NCBI GenBank assembly: GCA_945875545.1
Contig: CAMCKZ010000027.1
Location: 1-36,349, forward strand
Direction of reading: 5' to 3'
From: Polyangium aurulentum
Lineage (GTDB): Bacteria; Myxococcota_A; Polyangia; Polyangiales; Polyangiaceae
Length of the DNA: 36,349 nt
Positions 32,601 to 36,349 of this stretch are shown piece after piece. The notes below the pieces were generated by a model that saw nothing but the letters and a program-made list of their open reading frames with translations, ran no database searches and was not told where the DNA came from. Positions within the stretch are counted from its first letter, which is position 1. The number at the start of each line of letters is the position of its first letter. Both the position numbers and the translations under genes were made by a program.

Positions 32601-32725
32601 AGATCCGGGACGGCGTCGATGGACAGCGTCTGGTAAGCGCGCGCGCCGAGCAGAGCGCCGATGACCGTGGCGAGAATGACGACCCCGCGCCAGCGAATGG
32701 AAAGGGAGACGAGGGCCGCGATCAT
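29621..32725 (-). CDS. czcA: Heavy-metal efflux RND pump (CzcA/CusA family)
   Basis: Inner-membrane proton-driven pump that moves metal ions through a tripartite complex out of the cell. At 1034 residues it has the family length and twelve expected spans with two large periplasmic loops. It begins MIAALVSLSIRWRGVVILAT and carries the conserved AVPDLTNVQVQILSNAPGLA. The proton-relay triad of CzcA is present with exact spacing: Asp396, Asp402 and Glu409 in AIDFGLVVDGSVVMVEGAL; the asparagine that normally follows the glutamate is glycine here. ATDIMGIEQSDVFVLLKPRD and FGVTQPIEMRTAELLGGVKS resemble CzcA (cobalt/zinc/cadmium) more than CusA. ATGA overlap with czcB. Metal specificity is inferred. 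Confidence 0.92.
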   Translation of the reverse strand: MIAALVSLSIRWRGVVILATVIGALLGARAYQTLSIDAVPDLTNVQVQILSNAPGLAPLETENLIARPVELAMAGIPGVEGIRSLSRAGVAAVTVIFHDGVSLDSARQLVDQRLPAARASVPRFASPPEMGPPSTGLGEVYHFTMRWPGHSLRDVRTVLDWDVAIALKLVPGVVEVNAWGGEKREVEVRLRQADLQALNISPQDVEACLTAGGVTLGGGALPHGDEQVQVRLDGTYRSIQDVGAQVVKTREHAPPILVRDVATVRDGSRFRQSAATADGEGEVVYAMAQMVAGGNAHEVVAAIKARMAILQATLPDGLVISTVYDRTAFVDRVLSTVRLSLLEGGLVVALVLFLFLGELRAGLVVASAIPLAMLGAFGCMKVAGLSGNLMSLGAIDFGLVVDGSVVMVEGALAAMAAQKLTADRALEQYAVTKGRPLALAMVVLSVVYIPVLLLEGVEGKLFRPMALTVLFALGTALVLSFTWIPAIASLVLKHHGDSEPRIVSWLRRGHDRALSFALHRPALAATTAVALVVLGVVAAARRGAEFIPRLDEGDLVVTVTRPGSLSLAEAVRGTSDVEAALKHFPEVRSVVSRTGSPDVATDIMGIEQSDVFVLLKPRDEWTSAHDFDALAEVFSKALTDALPGSTFGVTQPIEMRTAELLGGVKSDVGIMIVGDDLVTLRNLEAEVVKLLHATPGAEDVRGEALEGLSLLSVRIDPERAGRVGVTPDEVAFAVELLRQGRPVGIIREGERRFDVVLRADAPPSPDEESFRNSMLIVHGGRAVPLGEVATLDVSDVPPVVGREQSRRRVLVECNVRDRDLAGFVAELQLGLARLEKPKTFSFALRGQYDHLVSAAKRLGLVIPLVLFALFALLYVTFGELRPTLLVLTNLPVAASGGLMALAICGLPLSISAAIGLIALFGVVTLNGVVLLSGILDRVRVGEDLEDAVRDGTRDRFRPVLTTAFVAALGFLPMALSSGAGAEVQRPLATVVIGGLVTATLLTLVLAPAFALFGLRKAQPRATTGDKAANGLEIA

Positions 32726-33912
32726 TCGATGGGCTCCAAACGAAGCACCTCTCCCTTAAGAAGAACCGTCCCGTGGACGACCACGCGCTCGCCCTCTTTG
32801 AGGCCGTCGTCCACCACCACTTGGTCTCCTATGCGGGACCCGAGACGAAGGCAACGCGTTGAAAAGACTGGTGAATTACCTTCCTGAACGAACACCACCT
32901 GACGCCCACGAATCTCCACCACAGACGCGGCGGGAATAAGCAGTTCGGCCACACCCGCCGCCGCCGCCGCGAGGGGAATGGTGACCGTCAGGGAGCGGCC
33001 CGTTGCATGCAGACTACACGGGTGCGCCAGGCGCAGTCGCACCGTGACCGTGCGCGCCTCATCAACGACCCCCGTCACTCTGTCGACTGTTGCGTCGCAG
33101 GAAATGCCATCTGCCGCGTCGTCGCGCTCGCGAGCCTTGACGCGAACCTGCGACCCCACCGATACCTCGTGAGCCCGGGCTTCTGGAATGTGCACGAGGA
33201 CCGCGTGCGCCTCGGAGGTCACGATGCGAAAGAGTGAATCACCTGGGGAAACACTGCCTCCCAAGACAGCCTTGCGCTCGATGATCACCCCTTCGATGGG
33301 ACTTCTTAGGCGGACGGAACTTGGACTTTCGGCGTCGCCCGCAGCCGCGAGCCCAAGCCCGGCGAGTTGCGTGAGGTAGGCATCGAGATCAGCTTGAGAC
33401 GTCTGAACGTCTGCGTTGGCGTGGTCGATGCTTGCTTGGCTCGTGGCACCCTGGGCCTCGAGATCGCTGAGGCGCGCGAGGACTTGTCGCGCCAGTTTCA
33501 GGCGGGTCTCGGCGCGTTTGGCTTCGGCTCGAAGGAGAGCCACCGCGGGGGACTGGAGGGTGACGAGATGCTGCCCTTTTTGGACGCGATCCCCGATATT
33601 TCCCTTAAGTTCCGCAATCCGGCCGGCCACGAGCGAACCCACGATGCCCTCGTCGCCCTCGGCGGTCTGCACCTCACCGGGCGCCCGCAACTCGCGCTGC
33701 GGAACGCGTCTCTCGACCAGCGTCGTGGCGATGCGGCCGCTCTGGAGCAAAGCCTCCGAGACGGTGATCGTCGACGGCGCGACTTGAGTCCCGGCGACGA
33801 TTTTGTCTGCGGCGGGCACCGCGCGTTTATCGGTGCAGGATGCAAGCAGTACGAGAAGCCCGAGAAGGGCCGCAGCGGGCGCGCCGCGAGAGAGTTGCGA
33901 CGACGTCGTCAT
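32722..33912 (-). CDS. czcB: RND efflux periplasmic adaptor lipoprotein (CzcB-like)
   Basis: Membrane-fusion subunit that links the inner-membrane pump to the outer-membrane channel. The 396-residue protein has a signal peptide with lipobox LASC (Cys26), a lipoyl/barrel-sandwich half (LRAPGEVQTAEGDEGIVGSL, RIAELKGNIGDRVQKGQHLV), a long coiled-coil hairpin (ALLRAEAKRAETRLKLARQV, with QASIDHANADVQTSQADLDA) and the second lipoyl half (LRSPIEGVIIERKAVLGGSV). A beta-barrel and membrane-proximal domain follow. No His- or Met-rich metal-binding extension is seen. It overlaps czcA (ATGA) downstream and czcC (ATGA) upstream. Confidence 0.9.
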   Translation of the reverse strand: MTTSSQLSRGAPAAALLGLLVLLASCTDKRAVPAADKIVAGTQVAPSTITVSEALLQSGRIATTLVERRVPQRELRAPGEVQTAEGDEGIVGSLVAGRIAELKGNIGDRVQKGQHLVTLQSPAVALLRAEAKRAETRLKLARQVLARLSDLEAQGATSQASIDHANADVQTSQADLDAYLTQLAGLGLAAAGDAESPSSVRLRSPIEGVIIERKAVLGGSVSPGDSLFRIVTSEAHAVLVHIPEARAHEVSVGSQVRVKARERDDAADGISCDATVDRVTGVVDEARTVTVRLRLAHPCSLHATGRSLTVTIPLAAAAAGVAELLIPAASVVEIRGRQVVFVQEGNSPVFSTRCLRLGSRIGDQVVVDDGLKEGERVVVHGTVLLKGEVLRLEPIE

Positions 33913-35153
33913 GGTGGGCTGCCCTCCGGGAGCGTGCCTTGAGCGGCGAGAAGACGCACGTTTGCGTGCAAAATACGGACATTTGAGCGAATGGAGCGGG
34001 TCTCGCCGGCGATGAGTCGTTGGCGCGCGAGGGCCGCTACGGAGAGGTCAACGGCGCCTCTGTCGACCAGCGCTCGCGCGATTCGGTAGGCCTCCTGAAG
34101 CGCGCGCAGGGCATTCAGCGATGCCCGCGCACTGTCGCGCGCGTGATCGTATTCGTGGAGGGCGAGGCGGAGAATTCGGTGAAGCTCCTCCTCTTCAAAC
34201 GCCCGCGCCGCCGACGCCTCGTGCAGCGCGGCCTCCGCACGAAGGACCTCGGCTTCGCCCGGCGTCGACCAAGCGAGGGGCAGCGTAACGAGGGCGCCGA
34301 CGAAGATATCGCCCGTACCCTCGCGCGAGGAAACGCCACCAATTCCAACGTTTAAGCCCTGCGACGCCTCAAAGTGTGAGGCGTCCCGGCGCACGCCTTG
34401 TTCGTACGCACGCGCGCGAAGCACCCCGGTGTGCCGGGCTCGCATGTTCTGCAGCGCGGCGTCGTGAGGCACCGGCGCGACGTTCGATGGCGCGTCACTG
34501 GGGTCGATGGCGAGGCTGTCGTCTTCAAGCCCGATGAGTGAACCGAGGGCGATGGTGGCCTCGTGAAGTTCGCCCTCGGCCTCGATGTTTTCCGCCATGG
34601 CGATGGCCTCGTCGGCGAGGGCCAAAGCCGTGTCGTTCGCCGATGCCGTGCCCGCCGCGACGCGGGCGCGGGCGAGCTTCGTAAGCGACTCGGCCTCCGT
34701 AAGGGCGCGGCCACGAAGTGCATGATATTGTTCAGAAAAAAAGACGTCCAGCCACGCGTGGGCAGCGCGTTCCGCGGCGACGGCGCGGGCCTCACTTTGG
34801 CGAGCGAGAGAGAGGGCCTCGGCGGCACTCATGGCCTCGCGGCGCGTGGCACCAACGGGCCGCAGGGGCACGTATTGTTGAAACTGCGCTTGCGTGTCCG
34901 AGCCGAGGGAGGCGTCGGCGGCAAGGCGGCGCGCCGCGCTGTACACCTGAAGCTGGGCCGGTAGAAGGAACAGCGGATTGGAACGCTCGGCGGCGCGGCG
35001 AAGGGTCTTCGCCGATTGCGCCGACCCCAGAGCCAATGGCGCGCGCTCACTCGCCATGCGAAGGGCGGCGCGAAACGACACAGGTTCAGCCGCCGGGGTC
35101 GCGCGAATAACGAGACAAATACCTATGAATAGGCGAATCGAAGCCGGGCCCAT
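33909..35153 (-). CDS. czcC: Outer-membrane efflux channel (CzcC/TolC-like)
   Basis: Outer-membrane exit duct of the metal efflux complex. The 414-residue protein starts with a signal peptide ending TPAA (about residue 22) and is mostly long alpha-helical repeats with Ala/Glu/Arg-rich heptads: SFRAALRMASERAPLALGSA early on, AAERAAHAWLDVFFSEQYHA and HRILRLALHEYDHARDSARA later, with the TolC-type internal duplication. PVSFRAALRMASERAP is the usual start of such proteins. It overlaps czcB (ATGA) and is first in the czcC-czcB-czcA operon. No sensor or regulator gene for metals lies next to it. Confidence 0.86.
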   Translation of the reverse strand: MGPASIRLFIGICLVIRATPAAEPVSFRAALRMASERAPLALGSAQSAKTLRRAAERSNPLFLLPAQLQVYSAARRLAADASLGSDTQAQFQQYVPLRPVGATRREAMSAAEALSLARQSEARAVAAERAAHAWLDVFFSEQYHALRGRALTEAESLTKLARARVAAGTASANDTALALADEAIAMAENIEAEGELHEATIALGSLIGLEDDSLAIDPSDAPSNVAPVPHDAALQNMRARHTGVLRARAYEQGVRRDASHFEASQGLNVGIGGVSSREGTGDIFVGALVTLPLAWSTPGEAEVLRAEAALHEASAARAFEEEELHRILRLALHEYDHARDSARASLNALRALQEAYRIARALVDRGAVDLSVAALARQRLIAGETRSIRSNVRILHANVRLLAAQGTLPEGSPP

Positions 35154-35229
35154 GGGTGCGCCCTACCACAGGGTTCTCCGCGCCGGTTCCTCATCTTAGA
35201 GCCCGGAAAATCGGGCGGTGCTGACAGGC

Positions 35230-35257
35230 ATACGCGGGCTTACGCGGGCATACGCGG
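35230..35257. repeat. 10-bp tandem repeat upstream of czcC
   Basis: The unit ATACGCGGGC occurs nearly three times in a row with one A/T change at the first base (TTACGCGGGC in the middle copy, the last copy truncated). It lies in the 108-bp gap between the GST gene and czcC, about 77 bp upstream of the czcC start, where operon control could reside. A short hairpin GCCCG-GAAAAT-CGGGC (35202-35217) is also there. Confidence 0.6.
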
Positions 35258-35261
35258 CGCA

Positions 35262-35852
35262 CTAGATGGGCGGGCGCGACCCCGCAACACTCAGACGAGC
35301 GTCTTGCGCCAAGAGCCACGCGCGCAAGTTCGGACACGCGATCAGGGCATCCTCTCCGTGGCGAAGGGTCAGGTAGCCGCAACCACTGATGACGGCCGCA
35401 TCACCGACGCCGAATTCGCTCGGCCAAGCGTGCACACTCGCCCGACGCTCAAGCTCGGCCAGGGCCTTGGAAACGCGGGAAAATGCAGACGAAGCCACTT
35501 CGGTGTCGCCACTTTGCAGGGCAAAAAAAGCGACCACGGCCTGCTCCGCCACATGGTCACCCAGTTCATCGAGGGTGCGGTGGAGGAGTCGCTGACGAAC
35601 GCCCAATCCGAACATGGCCGGATGGGGGAAAACGTCTTCCAGGTATTCTGCAACCACCGTCGAATCGAAAATGACCATCTCGCCGTCGACGAGCACCGGA
35701 ACTTTTCCCAAGGGAGAGAGCGCGACAAACTCCGCCGAACGATTATCGAGATCCACCGTGACCTCTTCAAACGTCAGGTTTTTCTCTATGAGAATGATGC
35801 GAAGCTTGCGCCCGAACGGGGAGCGAGCGCTGTTGAAGAGCCGAAGGGCCAT
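35262..35852 (-). CDS. Glutathione S-transferase family protein
   Basis: Likely transfers or reduces with glutathione, in detoxification. From the ATG at 35852 it has 196 residues, the size of bacterial GSTs. The N-terminal thioredoxin-like domain is clear: MALRLFNSARSPFGRKLRII with a catalytic Ser11, then SPLGKVPVLVDG (cis-proline loop) and the glutathione-carboxylate motif FDSTVVAEYLED. The C-terminal helical domain follows (QRLLHRTLDELGDHVAEQAV, RVSKALAELERR). A start further upstream (35888) is less like the family. It lies 108 bp upstream of czcC in the same direction; a link to metal stress is possible but not shown. Confidence 0.86.
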   Translation of the reverse strand: MALRLFNSARSPFGRKLRIILIEKNLTFEEVTVDLDNRSAEFVALSPLGKVPVLVDGEMVIFDSTVVAEYLEDVFPHPAMFGLGVRQRLLHRTLDELGDHVAEQAVVAFFALQSGDTEVASSAFSRVSKALAELERRASVHAWPSEFGVGDAAVISGCGYLTLRHGEDALIACPNLRAWLLAQDARLSVAGSRPPI

Positions 35853-35915
35853 GCAACGAGTGTAGTTTGACTCCCGTGTAGAGTGCAAATAACGCGCGCC
35901 ATTCAGTCAGAGACT

Positions 35916-36349
35916 TCAGTCGAAGAGTTGGGGCGCTCTCACCACGCGCCGCGTCGATGCCCAATCGAGGAGACTCTCGGTCTCGTGGCGCAGGAGGCGC
36001 ACGTGAAGGTCTTTCGGATGGAGCGCAATGCGCGTGGGGGAAAGCGCCGCCAATGGCCTCGCCGCCCTGCAAAAAACCACGGTTGAAACGATTCGCTCCG
36101 CGTTTCGAGACGCGAAGTTAAGCACGAGACTGCGGCGACTGATGCGAGCGACGGGATCGACCACCCGCAGTCGCTCTTCGAGGTACCGGTAACCGCGGCG
36201 CGCCAAAATGGATTCGAGCCCGTCGTGAAGGCCCCACGCGGGCGGCACGAAGCCGTCGATGGAAAGCCCCGCGCTGCGGAGGTGATCTTCCCCGTCGATG
36301 ATGCGGCGCTCCAGCTCCTCGGCGCTCAGAAGGCTGCATTCTGCCTCAT
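35916..36349 (-). CDS. Polysaccharide deacetylase-like protein (partial, runs off right edge)
   Basis: The minus-strand frame is open to the right edge without a start, so the N-terminal part is outside. The 144 visible residues read SLLSAEELERRIIDGEDHLR, then SAGLSIDGFVPPAWGLHDGL and ILARRGYRYLEERLRVVDP, which matches the C-terminal half of DUF2334/polysaccharide-deacetylase-like proteins (a GFVPPAW loop and a repeat of paired helices and strands). RIALHPKDLHVRLLRHETES near the end contains the usual histidine-proline motif. It would deacetylate or bind cell-surface polysaccharide; the catalytic Asp/His pair of the N-terminal part cannot be checked. The stop is at 35916, 63 bp from the GST start. 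Confidence 0.75.
   Translation of the reverse strand, partial: EAECSLLSAEELERRIIDGEDHLRSAGLSIDGFVPPAWGLHDGLESILARRGYRYLEERLRVVDPVARISRRSLVLNFASRNAERIVSTVVFCRAARPLAALSPTRIALHPKDLHVRLLRHETESLLDWASTRRVVRAPQLFD

Overview
The window looks like chromosomal DNA of a GC-rich Gram-negative bacterium, most likely a member of the Myxococcota (Polyangia/Myxococcia type). The pointers are high GC throughout, many short lipoproteins with DAG-rich or TP-rich linkers, a lipoprotein with an AgmX/PglI-type C-terminal domain, a PEGA-like membrane protein, and ordinary bacterial housekeeping genes. This placement is inferred from gene style, not from a database match. I see no phage, plasmid, CRISPR or transposase genes.

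Region 1 (1-2525): ribosomal protein genes rplU-rpmA (minus; rpmA runs off the left edge) diverge from the lysine/diaminopimelate genes dapA-dapB (plus, stop/start overlap). Region 2 (2545-6797, minus): a maltose-type ABC importer, malK, then a MalE-MalF fusion, then malG. The binding protein is the N-terminal half of the MalF polypeptide and no separate binding-protein gene is present. Region 3 (6946-10230, minus): a multi-span membrane protein of unknown function, a MurG/MGDG-synthase-type glycosyltransferase and a GNAT-fold acyltransferase-like protein. Region 4 (10319-15324, minus): truA-htrA (ATGA overlap), an M29-type aminopeptidase preceded by two small lipoproteins, and an AgmX/PglI-type lipoprotein. 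A roughly 193-bp element with 13-bp inverted ends, TA at both ends and nested hairpins fills the gap between two of the lipoprotein genes.

Region 5 (15512-18637): rsmD (minus) diverges from a PEGA-like membrane protein gene; then come a beta-carbonic anhydrase and ssrA (tmRNA, tag ANDNAISLAA) with a promoter and a strong intrinsic terminator. The following 590 bp hold no intact gene but contain the relic of a cation-diffusion-facilitator gene. Region 6 (19227-22964): a likely outer-membrane barrel protein, and on the minus strand a phospholipase-D-type lipoprotein coupled to a LamG-domain protein, then an ArsC/Spx-fold protein. Region 7 (23021-29606): acs (minus), a DUF2505/SRPBCC-like protein (plus), a LysR regulator divergent from asnB, and a lipoprotein in which a 9-residue tandem repeat tethers a mini cytochrome c. 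Region 8 (29621-35153, minus): an overlapping czcC-czcB-czcA heavy-metal efflux operon, preceded by a glutathione S-transferase gene (35262-35852) and, at the right edge, a partial polysaccharide-deacetylase-like gene.

Most of the window is ordinary housekeeping and envelope biology. The items most worth a second look are the fused MalE-MalF importer, the inverted-repeat element at 14553-14745, the decayed CDF gene directly downstream of ssrA, and the repeat-tethered cytochrome lipoprotein.
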